64,000 nucleotides of DNA from Tubiluchus corallicola (lineage: Eukaryota > Priapulida > Priapulimorpha > Priapulimorphida > Tubiluchidae), in assembly GCA_030141605.1 (NCBI GenBank), contig JAQGDQ010000036.1, positions 248,001 through 312,000 of the forward strand, written 5' to 3'. Below, one piece after another: positions 1 to 12,715 of the stretch. The notes under the pieces were generated by a model that worked only from the letters and a program-made list of their open reading frames with translations, made no database searches and was not told where the DNA came from. Each line of letters opens with the position of its first letter. Position 1 is the first letter of the stretch. The translations under genes and the position numbers were made by a program.

Positions 1-237
1 TCAAATCCTATGAAAATCAATTTAATTTGAAGTGATTGCAACTTACTTTGAGAAAGCAATTTTAAGTAAAATTGCCCTAAAACAGCTTAAAATTACAGCA
101 ACGAATTTTCTAAATAAAATATTTTTCCAAATCAAAAATAAGGTTGACATTGCATAATTTTAAATAATTGTGATTTTTGATAGCCATTAGTCAAAGCGCC
201 TCTGATAATAATTAAAGAAAAGTAGAAAGTGAAAGAA

Positions 238-790
238 AAAAAGAGAGAGAGAGAGAGAGAGGGGGAGAGAGAGAGAGAGAGAGAGAGAGAGTGAGAGAGA
301 GAGGCAAGAGAAAGAGAGAGACAACAAGAAGGGAGAGAGGGGAGAGAGGGAAAGAGGAGAAAGGAAAGAGAATGAGAGGGATACAGAGCTAGAGAGGGGT
401 GGGAAGTGAGAGAGAGCAAGAGAGAGAGAGAGAGAGAGGGGGGAGACAGAGGGACAAAAAGCAGGAGAGAGGAGGCGGTAGATAGAGAGCAAGAGGGGCG
501 AAAGAGAGGAACTGAAGGAAAGCAAGAGGCCAGAAAGAAACAAAGACACAGGAAAAGACAGACAGACAGGCAAAATGAGAGACAGCTAGATAGATTGATT
601 GACAAACAAACAGAGAATGAGAGACAAAATCAGAGTGGACAAAGCGAGTGACAGGGGAAAGGCAGAGGAAAAAGAGGAATAGAGAGGAAGCAAAAAAAGA
701 GAAAGAGACAGACACAAAGGGAAAGGAGATGAAAAGAGAGAGAGGATGAGAGGGGTAAGAATGGAGGGATGAAAAGAGAGAGTAGCAAAC
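238..790. repeat. GA-rich low-complexity tract
   Basis: About 550 bp of almost pure purine on the + strand, dominated by GA and GGGA steps with long GAGAGA runs at 244-302 and 418-438. Reading frames on both strands here are open only because the sequence is simple: Ser/Leu-rich on minus, Arg/Glu-rich on plus. I do not treat them as genes. Confidence 0.9.
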
Positions 791-1884
791 AGAGAAAGAG
801 AAATCGAAGACTTTGTCTTTGTCCTACTAAAATAACAGATTTAGCAATTAAAAACCTATCCGTGATTATTCTAATAAAAAGATTTTGCTATTAAATGTTT
901 TATTCCGTGAAACGAGTTGCTATTTCCGGGAAGTTATGTTTTCTGGGAAAAAATGTCTCAGAAACGTACTAAAATCCTCAACGGTAGGACTTACTGTGTG
1001 AAAAGGAGCCTGATTTATAATTAACAATATTCATCCAGGATGAGACACTCTACCCCGTTTCACTGCTACCGTGATACGTACGCTCCTTAATACAAGTTCG
1101 TCATACACCAGTGAGAGTAGTCAGGCCAATTTACCAAATAAAAATACTTAAATTCGAATTTCAAAGTGTTCACGAATCCACACTCTGTCCAAGGTCGTCG
1201 TTGCTTAATTAAGGTAATCAAGCACATGTCATACCCACTCATTTATTTTTCTCTTCGCTTCCCCTAATTATAAAGCAATTCTCTTCCATTTTACTCAACA
1301 AGCTGGGTGTTCTGGACATTTCGCTTCGGTATAGAGCAGGTGTTGTGATTCCTATTTTTAGCTGAGCAAAAACCTCTTGAAAACTGCATAAAGGCGCGTA
1401 GTGTAATAGCTTCCCTGGAAACAATTTATGTGGCTACTCTTCTGAGAACTGATTAAATCAACGATCATTAATCGATCAAAACAATAAACATTGCTAATTT
1501 TGATATATCTGAAGTGAATGTACTGCCTCCTCAAAAAGTGTGCGTGCGAGTGTCAAGGCCATGCAGTACTCGTCCTGTACTCTTTTAGGTTTTATTATAC
1601 ACGTAGTTGCTCTAATGAAGTGGACAACTATAGAATTATAACGCTGCGTTCAGTCTATCTGAATGCCTTTTGCTAACTCCTGAGTAATCTAAGAACTTGA
1701 TATTTAACATACTGGTAGGGCGAAGCGTACTAATTTTTGGATCAATCTGCGCAAATTTAGATTTTATACTTCATACTAATTTTAAATATCCGCGTGTAAC
1801 AACTCACGCTGCAATCTGCCGACGCAACCAATCGAATTATGACTCATTACTCATTAGCAAGAAATCAAACAACAACAAAACTAC
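791..1884. other. Intergenic, nothing recognised
   Basis: AT-rich sequence with only short frames (longest 61 codons on minus). No splice-flanked conserved peptide, RNA gene or transposon end was recognised. Confidence 0.6.
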
Positions 1885-2005
1885 CAATGTGTCCAAATGT
1901 TCTTGTGTCCAAATGTCCTTGGGTCCAAATGACCTATGTGTTCAAGCGTCCTATGTAACCACATGTCCAAATGTCCTATGTGTCGAAATAGCCTGTGTCG
2001 AGAAC
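1885..2005 (+). repeat. Short tandem repeat, TGTCCAAATGTCCT-like
   Basis: At least six degenerate copies of a roughly 15-19 bp unit related to TGTGTCCAAATGTCCT run in direct orientation. They hold open a 104-codon frame (1697-2011) whose C-terminal part is simply the repeat translated, so it is not taken as a gene. Confidence 0.7.
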
Positions 2006-2792
2006 GTCTAATACAGCCGAATTAGATTCAAACATTTTCCATGTTTTAACAGCACAACTTATTCCCGTTCAACTTTACTGATCATTACTTGTAAATTTAT
2101 TTGTTCGCTCACACTCACTCGCAGAGAAAAGTCTAGCTTAATCTACAACAAAGCGGAATCAAATAATAAAATTCAGCTGTGAATCCAGTCAATCCACTGC
2201 TTCAGCCTTGTCACTCCTATACTTTCACTCTACCTTTACAGAAACAGCATGTTGTAAACACTGCCTGCTTCATTTCAGAATTGAACAGAACACCCCTTCA
2301 GCAATAGTTATATGCAAACTAACTGAGTGAAAACTGATCGTGTAGACAGTTTTGTAAAAATTAAGTTTAACGTTTTAAGTGGAAAATATGAACATTAGAT
2401 AGACTTAAACGTTATGTGTTTCTATGCGCGCATGAAACTTGGCAATTCCACAAACCCTTAACTTTGGGAAGGTTACAATCTATACTTTATGTCAATGGCC
2501 TTACACTTCACACTGCTGAATGAACTTCATGGAGTTCAATTATTGAAAATCATCAAACAAGCTAGAGTTAAGTTTTTATTGTCTGGCTTTTTACGCTGCC
2601 ATCACTCCGTGTCCAAAAACTTTGAAATTATTATCATTTCAAGGAAATGACACAGGGAAATTATTTCAACAAAAATTATATAACATAATATAGAAAAACA
2701 GTGAGATGTCAACCGAATTAAATCAATGTAATTGACTGGATTAGCTATGATAATCCTCAGAAACTTTCAATATTCAATAATGATTTTGATTT

Positions 2793-2879
2793 TAATTTCC
2801 AACTGCCACTTTTTGTACTTAGTGGTAGACTTATTCTATCCATACTTTACTATTTCCCATATAGTTCGTATGCGAGTTT
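2793..2879 (+). repeat. 87-bp inverted repeat, left arm
   Basis: This arm is the reverse complement of 4728-4814 with a single mismatch (86 of 87 bases agree), starting TAATTTCCAACTGCC and ending GTATGCGAGTTT. The identity stops sharply at both ends. Arm-to-arm spacing is about 1.85 kb. Confidence 0.95.
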
Positions 2880-2970
2880 TTGATTTAGATTTAGAATTTG
2901 ATTTGGAATTTGAATTTGATTTAGAATTTGAATCAAAATCATTTAGAAAATGATTTTGATTTAGAATCTA
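2876..2970 (+). repeat. GATTTAGAATTTGA tandem repeat
   Basis: Direct copies of GATTTAGAATTTGA-like units abut the inner edge of the left inverted-repeat arm. They encode an Asp/Phe/Glu/Leu repeat in one frame (2732-2953), explained by the simple repeat. Confidence 0.75.
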
Positions 2971-4727
2971 CAGAACAAATGAAAAAGAAGTTCACCGTGG
3001 GTTACACAATTATTAACATCTGTAATTACAATCATTCTGCTGCAATGTAGAATTGTAGGACCTATAGATAGAAAAATCACTAAATTGTGTATGTTCAATT
3101 CAACTGTTGAACATATCTAGTTTTGCTGGAGTGTTTGGATATTATGGCTTTACCAGGCCTGTTTGATGAATGGATGAAGATGTAAAATACGCAGCTAGAT
3201 ATCAGACACTTTCACTAAATGTTCTTTTAAAATAAGTCAAAGTCATATCTCAAACGAAAGATTTTGATTTAGAATTATCTTATCAAACGTATTTATTCTG
3301 TTAGTTTTAGCTTTACGATGAATAAATGAAGATATTACCGTCTCGACCTAAACAGCCCATGCGGCCTTAGCTTAGTTTTTGTTGGGACATCGATTATTTT
3401 CTACACAAAGAAGCCAGCCCTGGATGTTTACACAGTATCTAATTTACCTTTTCTTATTTTATGCAGTGGCAATTTTAAAACAATTCCGACTACGACAAAT
3501 TCTTCTGGAGAGCCATTTTGATACCATAAGGCCTATATAATAATCCATCCACACAGCTTTACTTCATTACTATCATTAAAGGAGTTAAGAATAATAAACA
3601 ACACTACAGGGAATATTTACACATTTAAATCCGCTTGTGTACAAAACATACTTGCGTTGTTTTCATCAATGTTTAAAATTTTACAGTGATGAAAAATTTG
3701 TTAACTGCAAGTACCTTACAGTTAACAAATCTGACTGTACAGCTTACTTTATTAACTCACTTAACTGGGTCACACATGAGTAGAATTTTGGACTGATCGA
3801 GTGTTATCAAAAGAAACACAGGTATTATTGTCTCTACAGAAAATGAGGTAAAGATGCTTTGCCTCAAAGACTCACTTGAGAAGTGTTATGTTTTGATGAA
3901 AGTACATTCATCTATATTGGATTAGCCAAACTGACGCAGCGATAACAATCTGCTTGCGGCTCAACTATTGTTGAGAAACTGTTGCTGAAGGCATTAAAAA
4001 CCTCACAACCACGAACTAGTACAGTTAGCATAAGGGGAACAGTAGGAAAACTGAACAGAGGGGATGGTCGCTCGTAAAAGTGTATTGGGCACTTAGAAAT
4101 AATAATTTAATGAGCATAATAGCATAATCACTTAATTATTGGACAATGAACATCTCATATGATCCAAAATTCTTGTATACAATAAATGATCTCCAGCAGA
4201 AGCAAATATGTGTTTACTAATAAGGTGAATAAAATAAGAGCTATAATAAATATACAAATGCATTCTCATACAAAATTTTCATGTGTTCGAAACTTCCCAA
4301 AGGGCAAGGTGTGCCTTAACAAAAGAAGCTTGTTCCACTCTCTATCTGTCCTTGCAACACCTGTTAAAACTACACAGACAGCGTTTCCAGAAATGTCAAG
4401 ATATGCAAAGTTACTGTATGTAGCATCACGTCCTTTTAACAGAAGGCAAATGTAAGCACGTATGTCTTAAAAAGGCAGTACAATTTGACAAAATAAGGAT
4501 ATGCATTACTTACTAAGAACACCTCAGTACCTCAGCACACCACTAATAAATAATAATGTTTAATGCCTAAGAAGACAGGATAAAAATGTTTTTGTTTTGC
4601 AAAAACCAGGCATGAGCTGGCAAAATTCAGCAGCTGAAAACTCCATGTATATAACAGGCATTGCTGATGGCAAGTTGCGACAAATGGCAAAAACAATATT
4701 CAGATAGACACTCGGCAAATAAAAACT

Positions 4728-4814
4728 AAACTCGCATACGAACTATATGGGAAATAGTAAAGTATAGATAGAATAAGTCTACCACTAAGTACAAAAAGTG
4801 GCAGTTGGAAATTA
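4728..4814 (-). repeat. 87-bp inverted repeat, right arm
   Basis: Partner of 2793-2879 in opposite orientation, 86 of 87 bases identical. The lone difference lies in CTATCCATAC versus CTATCTATAC. No obvious short target duplication flanks the pair. Confidence 0.95.
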
Positions 4815-7015
4815 GCATTCAATAAAATAATAACGTCCTATAAACATACCGCATACAACCTAGAAAAGCAAATTCAGTTACTAGCCACTCATAACCACCA
4901 ATGTTTATTTTGGTTACATCTTTCGAATTCAAATAATGTAGGCTTTTGTAATGAACACTGGACAGTATTACTGAAATTGTGCTCACTCTACAAATTGCAT
5001 TGTAAACACACAGACAGTAACGGCCAACTGCTTAGCCGATAAGTCTACAACATACCAATAAACAAATGAATTACAGATAATTTGCAAAATTTTGCAACTT
5101 AGTCTATTTTGTTTTGAAGTGAAATTGGAATCAAAATTTTTATTAATTTCATAACTCGGTCTCAGCGCAGAATGCTGTCTCACCAATTGGAATTATTCTT
5201 TGGAAAGCTAATTAATTTGGTAAATCTCTTTTAATCTAATTAATTCGTATCTAATTAATGCGAAAATGTAGTAAAGCAGTAATATTTAATTATAACCTTA
5301 CCTAACAGCAACTCTAACACAAGAGTCATCATGAGCAGGAACTGACATTTTCCAGCAATGTAATTACAATGTGACGTATCCCTGCTATTCCCACGGTCAC
5401 GGGATGTTTTCCAGAAATTTACAGAGTTCTAAGAGTTGAACACAATTTTAAATGAATCATCTTCGGGTAGAAGCAATGGTAAACCATGGCAGAATAATTC
5501 ACTGTCATCTAGCTAGTAGTAAGTTTGTGCCTTTCAGCTGTAGAGCCTAACTCTGTACTGAGACTTCAGCAAAAGCTGCAAACCTGAAACACAAGTCACA
5601 TTAGTGAAACACAAGTAAAATTAGTCATAACACTCAATCAAAAATTCAAATTCAGCTGTTCACTTTTGCACTCTTGACAAACCTGGAACGTTATGTCTTA
5701 ATGTAGCCATAGGTACATTATTATCTGATGCCTTCAGCTGTTACTTTTTAGCCTATTTGATGGCACTATGATGATACCGCATTTTGGCATTTTACAAATA
5801 CTGTACTTACTACCACCATATGCTGAAGGCATTTGTGGAGCAAAGAAAATATGATGTAGATGGTTATATATATTTAAATAAATGCACAATAGGTGCCATT
5901 ATAATATAGACTTCATTATAATCATCCTACAAACTTTCCAGTCAACCCATGTGAACAATTATGCAAAAAGACAAAAAAATAAATATCAACCAATTCTGCT
6001 TGACATATGTCTGGAGATCACAGAAATTGTTTTAAAGTATAGTTACAAAAATACGAGAAAATTGAGTAAAATATAAGTTATGCGATTATATGTAAACATA
6101 TATAAGCCTAAAGGTCCGTCAATTTCAACAGTGATCAGTTAACCGAACATATGAATCAAACAGAGGTCAGAAATAAATAGGTTTGGCTATATTATAGCTA
6201 AACTAAATCCATGCTAAAGTACTCAAACATACTTGAAATATATTACCCATATATATATATATATATATAAAGTACAGGAATGCATTCACTCTTATTTAAA
6301 CAAGTCTTGCCCAGCTTAGTTATAGTTAATAAATGCGCATTCACATAAAATTAGATCCTCAACAAACTTACAACAAAATTAGTCCACATTTGCCTAAACT
6401 TGTAAATCAGTTGATGGTAATTTTCATTGCACATAATTTAATGAAAGTTACAAATGCTAGTGTTTAGTTTCATTTTTAAATTTTAATGTAAATTTTTATC
6501 GAATTGTATTACTGGTAATCACAAACACACTGAACTTTGTGATTTACAGTTTCAAACATGGTGATACACAGGTCACAGAACAAATTTCCTGTTGCTATTA
6601 TTTCAGTGCCAAATCTAATTAAATTTAAATATATTTCTTTGGCAAGTGAAAAATTTATTGCAGATTATAATTAACAATTTCATCAGATCAAAAGCTTAAC
6701 TGCCTTAAATTTGCAAATCTGTCCTGACACACACGTAAAAAGTATGCATAAAGACATGAAATTCTGCTATTAGTAGCTAAGGACGGTTTTAGAAACTGTG
6801 CAGCTCAATTTAGGAGAACCAAAGGCCTGATCAAAATCCGTCACTAGACGATTAAGAATAAAAATACTACAAAAATACAGGAAAATCAAGAATGGAAGTC
6901 TTTACACAAATCGGAAAAATGTTTATAGCCTTATACATTCTGTACAAAGTAAACAGCTAGGATTACCTACAAAGTCACTAACATAGAATCCCTGTAAATG
7001 CATTATTTTTATACT
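4815..7015. other. Intergenic, no gene seen
   Basis: AT-rich DNA with no recognised coding or transposon signature apart from a short (AT)n microsatellite at about 6249-6270. Confidence 0.55.
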
Positions 7016-7160
7016 CAAATGTAGATTTAGGTAATTCAAATGTGTCTTGGTAACTCAAATGTAGACTTTGGTAGTTCAAATGTGTTAACAATGGTTTTCA
7101 AGAAATCTTAAGCATTTTTGGTAAGTCAAATGTGACATTGGTATCTCAGATGTGGATAGG
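7016..7160 (+). repeat. GGTAACTCAAATGTG repeats, left cluster
   Basis: Several copies of a GGTAAxTCAAATGTG/GTAGAT motif lie in one orientation. The same motif recurs inverted (CACATTTGAGTTACC) at 7481-7660, so the two clusters form a loose inverted repeat around about 320 bp of AT-rich DNA. Confidence 0.75.
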
Positions 7161-7480
7161 TGTTAAAGTTTAAGGATGTTAAATTTAATCTTCTTTAATT
7201 TCAATTTAATAATTGCTCTTAAGTTAAAATAACAACGTTATAGGCCTACTAATAGTTCACTAATATTCTGCAAACTGTACATACCATTGGAACTGTTAGA
7301 GAAAACAATATATTTGAAAAATGTATTAACATCCATACAAATAGTTGCAAATTAATTAAATATAATAAAAATTGATGCTGCCGATAGCACCATGACCATA
7401 AAATATAATTTTAATTTGGTTTTATCTTTTTGTAATTTGTACTTAAATGAGTTAATTACCGATTTATTCAAAGTAATGCA

Positions 7481-7650
7481 TCTACATTTGACTTACCTAA
7501 GTCACATTTGAGTTACCAAAACACATTCGAAATTCCTATGTCAACATTTGACTTACCTAAGTCACATGTGAGTTACCAAAACACATTTGAAATTCCTATG
7601 TCCACATTTGACTTACCTAAGTCACATTTGAACTCCTGTGTCTACATTTG
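7481..7650 (-). repeat. 60-bp tandem repeat, right cluster
   Basis: A unit containing CATTTGACTTACCTAAGTCAC recurs at exactly 60-bp spacing (the ACTTACCTAA core starts at 7491, 7551 and 7611). The units carry the reverse complement of the motif in the 7016-7160 cluster. A 74-codon frame (7508-7732) is a translation of this repeat. Confidence 0.85.
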
Positions 7651-7831
7651 CCATGTAAAACCTATATTAATAGCTTATGATGATAACGTTACAGCTGATT
7701 CCAAAAGGAAAATCAGGTCGGGCAGAGATTAATAGTAAATAGTAATGCTTATATCATAAGTGCAAGAGCACTATGGCTTCAATTGTGCCAACACTGTCAC
7801 ATTGCTTACATCCTACTTGTGACATAGGCAC

Positions 7832-8433
7832 TAGGCCTGTAACGATACATCAATGTAGCATGATACCTTTTGTAACGATACGTGTATCATCAAAATGCAC
7901 CAGTATCGCGATAATGTGAATCATTGATTTCAAGTTCATCTAGTTTCATCTAGTTCAAGCTAGACTATCTGCTGAAAGAAACAGTGTGAAATAATTCAAG
8001 TTACAAATGTAGTGTAACAATCAGTGTAGTGAGCGTAGTATATATAGGCAGCTTGACCTTGACACAGGCAGACCTGCTGCTAGCAGCCAGCCAAAAAAAG
8101 TGGTTGAAAGCGCAATGTGTTTATAATCATTAGTAGGCTAAATACATTTTTACTTATAAGTCATGGCTTGCAGCAAATGTGAACTAGAAAATGCACCAGC
8201 ACATTTTACATCAAAAACTATTGAAATGGTGGCTTACAATGCAAATAATACAAGAGTATAAACAGAAATTGCTGAATTATATTAGCACTTACCAATTTTA
8301 AAATTGTTTGATAAATCTAATATATTCATATAATATATCAACAGCTTAATCTAGTTTTTTCTTATTAAAGCCTGAAACGTTAACTGAATGTGTATAGTGA
8401 TACGTATAGTATCGTGACTTAGGTGTAGCCCTA
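7832..8433. mobile_element. hAT-like non-autonomous element
   Basis: The left end reads TAGGCCTGTAACGATACAT. The right end carries ATACGTATAGTATCGTGAC before GGTGTAGCCCTA, giving loosely inverted ends of the 'GGTGTAACGATAC' type found in hAT elements. Possible 8-bp target duplications ATAGGCAC (7824-7831) and GTAGGCAT (8434-8441) agree at 6 of 8 bases. There is no transposase ORF. Confidence 0.55.
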
Positions 8434-8456
8434 GTAGGCATTACTATTTACTGTTA

Positions 8457-10202
8457 GGCAGTGACTAAAGGTAGGTATCCGTATCTAGAACTGCAGCAAC
8501 TAAAAATACGGATCCGTGTCTCGAAAGCATTCACTAGAAAATACATATCGATCCATATGGCGAACGATATTAAAGAGAAAATACGGATCGCCATACCACG
8601 AAAGATATTGACGAGAAAGTACGGATCGCCGTACCACGAAAGATATTAACGGGAAATACAGATTGCCATCAGAGGGGCAACATATCACTTTCTGGTTTAT
8701 CTGCAACCTCAAAATCCATAGTTGTAAATATCTGCATCCGCAAAATCTGCGGATTGAGTGAAATTGAATATCCTCATAGATATCTATACAGTGGCCGCCG
8801 CTTACTGTGGACACCTCGGGCCAGCAGTGTATGTCCATATTAAGCGGCTGTCCATATTAAGCGAAGTGACCCATGAAGACCCTTCCCCTTCATTAAAAAA
8901 GGCAAAAAACTGTCTGTATCAATTCGTCTCCTGTTTTATTGAAAAAAAGAAGTCAGACGAGTTTGTTTGGCAGGAAACTTTTCTCTCAAGCTTGAACGGA
9001 AGGAAGTTATGACAGTTTCGAAGCTCTCAAGGCCACGGCAAACGGCGAACTGACTGATGCAATGACTCACACAGGCAGCAGAGCGGGAAGCTCTTTTCAA
9101 AAACGCGCGCAGGCCGTGGTTGGCACGGCTGGTCACGTGCCAAGAATGTTCGCTGTCCATATTAAGCGGTGGTTGTCCATATTAACCGGCGGATTTTATT
9201 AGGGGAAAATTCCGTCCCTCGCGAGTTGTCCACAATAACCGGCTGTCCACAATAACCGTGTCCATAATAAGCGGCGGCCACTGTATTGCTACGTAATCCC
9301 TAGATAACACATGTGGTGAATGCGCGCAACACTCCGTCATATTACGGTGAACGAGTCATGCTTTATTACTATAGCGTAAACGTAGTGTCTGTCTATTTTT
9401 GGTATGAAAGAAGCGTTTATCACCCCGTTTGCATACGAAAAACAACAGGATTAGATAAAAAACTTTTTTCTTATATTACGCTGAACATTTAATTTTTTTC
9501 TGATATGAATATGTTTACATTGCCAATTGAATACATATGCATCTTCCCATTGTAACAGTTTTATCTCATTAATTAGCATTGTTAGTGCTTGAGCATTTCA
9601 TTATGTAATAGATTACATAAGTTTTAGGGTACTTGCTTGACATTATTTAATATTTCTACTGATAAATACCTTTAAAAAGAATGTGAAAATCCTTTTACTG
9701 TACATGCCCATTTTAATTTTTAATAATTACAAATGTTTTTTTACTGGAGTTCTGCTACTTTTCATGTAACTCTAAGGAAATTGCAACAACAGTGAACTAT
9801 TGTCTGCACAGTGACAAAATTATTAGAATTTAATGATTCAGTTAGAACATTTTTTACAAAATGCAAAATTCCTAAGTTTATTTTTGAAGTATCACAGTCC
9901 TTTACTGCATTACCAAATGAGCATTCTACACTCACAGTGCATAAAAGTTACAGTGTAACTATTATATCACGAAGAAAAATGGTACCAAAGAAAAACGGTA
10001 CGGCTAGAGGCTGTATAATGCAATATCACCATTTTCATGAAGTGGGCGTGTACTTTTCAATGATGTGCAGGGCACATGATCAAACGTCTTATGTCGTAAA
10101 AATTGTCAAAATCCGTATGCTTTGTAAATGCGACAAAAAGCAAGGATCCGTATTCAGTATCACAGAAAAGACGAGTACGGATCCGTACCTCTAGCCACTG
10201 CC
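8457..10202. mobile_element. Mutator-like non-autonomous element with nested MITE
   Basis: The ends are inverted: GGCAGTGACTAAAGGTA at left and, on the other strand, GGCAGTGGCTAGAGGTA at right. They are flanked by a perfect 9-bp direct repeat TTACTGTTA at 8448-8456 and 10203-10211; 9-bp duplications are typical of MULEs. Interior near both ends is rich in TACGGATCC motifs, including direct copies of a TACGGATCGCC(G/A)TACCACGAAAGATATT unit at 8580-8660. A 127-codon frame at 9811-10194 shows no transposase resemblance. A second transposon (8789-9283) has inserted inside. Confidence 0.75.
8789..9283. mobile_element. pogo/Tigger-like MITE (nested)
   Basis: A 495-bp element with terminal inverted repeats beginning CAGTGGCCGCCGCTTA (24 of the first 26 bases agree between ends), flanked by TA on both sides (8787-8788, 9284-9285) as expected for Tc1/pogo insertions. 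The inside carries further TGTCCATATTAAGCGG copies next to both ends. No transposase is encoded. Confidence 0.85.
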
Positions 10203-10206
10203 TTAC

Positions 10207-10361
10207 TGTTAACCTCAGTCCAATCTGGACTTCCTGTTGGAATCAGCTGTAGCGTTATCACCTAAAGCCGATGTGTCTGCTCCTATGAAACTTCTGTACT
10301 GTTTTAAATAAAATAGTTTAGCTTGGCTAAATTCGTGCAGTACCCTGTTAGTGATTTTACA
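10207..10361 (+). repeat. LTR-like repeat, copy 1, followed by primer-site-like sequence
   Basis: A 155-bp unit starting TGTTAACCTC and ending ...TTTTACA, with an internal TTTTAAATAAAA poly(A)-like site. It resembles 12716-12884 over its whole length. Directly after it lies TTTTGGTGCCGTGATCG (10362-10378), which looks like the tRNA primer-binding region of BEL/Pao retrotransposons. I therefore read it as a short 5' LTR. No gag, protease or RT frame follows. Confidence 0.55.
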
Positions 10362-11378
10362 TTTTGGTGCCGTGATCGTGAATCAAACAACCTAAGTTCC
10401 ACGCACGAAGCCACTTGGACATACATCTCTCCTCCAAAAAACATTCGTTCATATTAGGTCTCTGACCGTCCTTCACTTTAGTAGTCACTATAAAGACTTC
10501 TCTAAAGTACTATAACTAAAAAAGAGTAACAATTTTGCTCGCCCACCAAATAAATTTCATGTGGACCCATTTGAGCACAGGACCAGGCAATTTGGTAAAA
10601 TTGGTCAAAGCTAGCTTGAATCGCCCTGCCCACAGCAGCTGTTAGAAGCATATAACTGACAAAATAAGAAATATGTTACTTACGGTTACGCACTTTAATT
10701 CAAGTACGAAATACGTATCACATTAACGACTTACTCAGTCATTAAACACTAAAGCTTTAGTACTACTACTGGTAAACATAAAATACTAAGCCCTAACACA
10801 TAGGGTCTCGACATTAACTGACTACAACAGCACTAATTAGACACAGAGTCTACATGAAAATATATGATCTTTTTGCCTAAAATAAAATTAGCAAAACAAC
10901 AACACAAGAGTAAAAACCACCTCTATCGGCACAACCTTCGCGGAATTTAAAATCGATGACATCATCTGGCAGTCACCCGTGAATTGCCACGACCAATCGA
11001 CGGAGAATTACTCAATTCAATTGGCTTTTTGTGTGGCTTTTTCTAAGAGCAATTCCAGAAGACTTTATCCTGTTTGGAAAATATTTAAATTGATGTATGT
11101 TGTACTCATACGTATGAGGTCTAACATTAGCATTTTCCTAAAAATGAGATTAGATCCAGCCGCCTCACGAAAATATGGTGCAGCACAACTCATTATAGCC
11201 TATACAGAGTGCAACATAACCTTTTGCTAGAACGCAGAGAAACAATGAGTGTAGTACAAAACAATTTAATACAGCAAGGTATCAAGTGGGAACCTATCAT
11301 GCCGTCGATATTTATAGTGAAACTTGCACTGCCTGAAATCTTGTGGGGAATGACTGGGATTAAAAAAGGTCAGCAGGG

Positions 11379-11510
11379 TCATGGGTGCCGCCAAAGTTTA
11401 AAAAATTTAATGCATAAACATCTAGGGAGTCCGGGGGAGCACTGTAAGCTCCCTCAATGGCGTCTGGGGCGGGTCTCCGGCCACCAATGCATTTTGGAGA
11501 GCTCAAAATG
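11379..11510. repeat. GC-rich patch of probable repeat origin
   Basis: A locally GC-rich block (AGGGAGTCCGGGGGAGCACT and GGCGGGTCTCCGGCC) in otherwise AT-rich DNA, giving a 100-codon frame (11209-11511) without recognisable protein features. Probably a transposon remnant; no ends were found. Confidence 0.3.
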
Positions 11511-12715
11511 AGACCTTAATTATGGTACATAGACTTCCTCAAATGTGAAAAATCTGCTTTAATAGATATATTTTACCCACATTTACCTAGGTATGCTGTA
11601 TTCTGTAATATTCGCTGTATTCTATTGTAGCAGCCATACATCTTAAAAGCAGGTTCGTAATATACTGCTGTGCATGACCCATTACTTAAAGTTAAAGGAC
11701 AAGAAAAGGGGTACCTGAAGTAGGTTTCAGAAAAATCGCCTTAAAAATTATATTACTTTATAGCAATTTTATGTGTATATCGTACTCGCGTTAAAAGGAA
11801 TTTTTGTTTGTTTTCACTTTAAATCTCCCGCAATACTGTTCCAATGGCACCATTACATGAAGTCACTATGCAAACATAAATCAGGGGAAGAAAAAGCAAT
11901 GTTAAATTATGTCCCAAAAAACTTTCCATGCAAATCCATATTACCTAGCATTTTGCTAACCTGTTTATGTAACTAGAATAATAATTCAAAATGTTTGTGC
12001 CAATTGGTAAAATGGCACTGACTCACCCTCCAGGGTTCGCCACTCACTAAGCAAAAACATATTTTTAATCTTATTGACAAGGTACAGTAATTTAAAATTT
12101 TACTTAGTTAGCAACATATATGCTACGAATGCCCGGATTATTTTTTCAAACTTTACTCGGTGTTATCTAAACTTGTTTCAAACGACCTACCATTAAAATG
12201 GCTGCGCCTAACGGTCATCACGGGAGATTAAACTTACATGTTTTATACACTGCTACAGCTGACTTAAACCCTGCATGCAAAAGGGCTGTATGTAAATGGT
12301 ATAAAATTTCATAACAAATTTTTTGAGCTTTATGTAAGTGGAGGGTTTTCTTGTGTTTTAAGCTTAATTTATTTAGTGTCAAGATTATGTATGCAGCAAA
12401 ATGTGGGTAGTCAAATATAAAACTGATTTGAGACTGTTAAATTTACAGCTCACCCACTATTCATGCAAAATTTAATGAGTTTAATGCGAGCTCATTTTTC
12501 CCACCGGACACAGCTACACAGCAAAATGTCTCTGCCACATATGCATTTTAGACCATCTTGAGGTTGCTAGAAACTATTTCCTCAGGCACGTTCACTAGTT
12601 TAAAACTCGTTATAGCACAAATAAACAATAGTTGATGTATTTCTTGGTTTACTGCTAAAATTTTTATTCCTCTCTGTCACATTGGTTAAATATCCTACTT
12701 GTTATTTCTATTTAG

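Noticed and set aside
132-715. Ser/Leu-rich and Arg/Glu-rich frames of 80-157 codons
   Set aside because: Produced by the GA-rich low-complexity tract.
9811-10194. 127-codon ORF as a gene
   Set aside because: Lies inside the Mutator-like element, is not transposase-like, and opens with a non-ATG codon (GTG).
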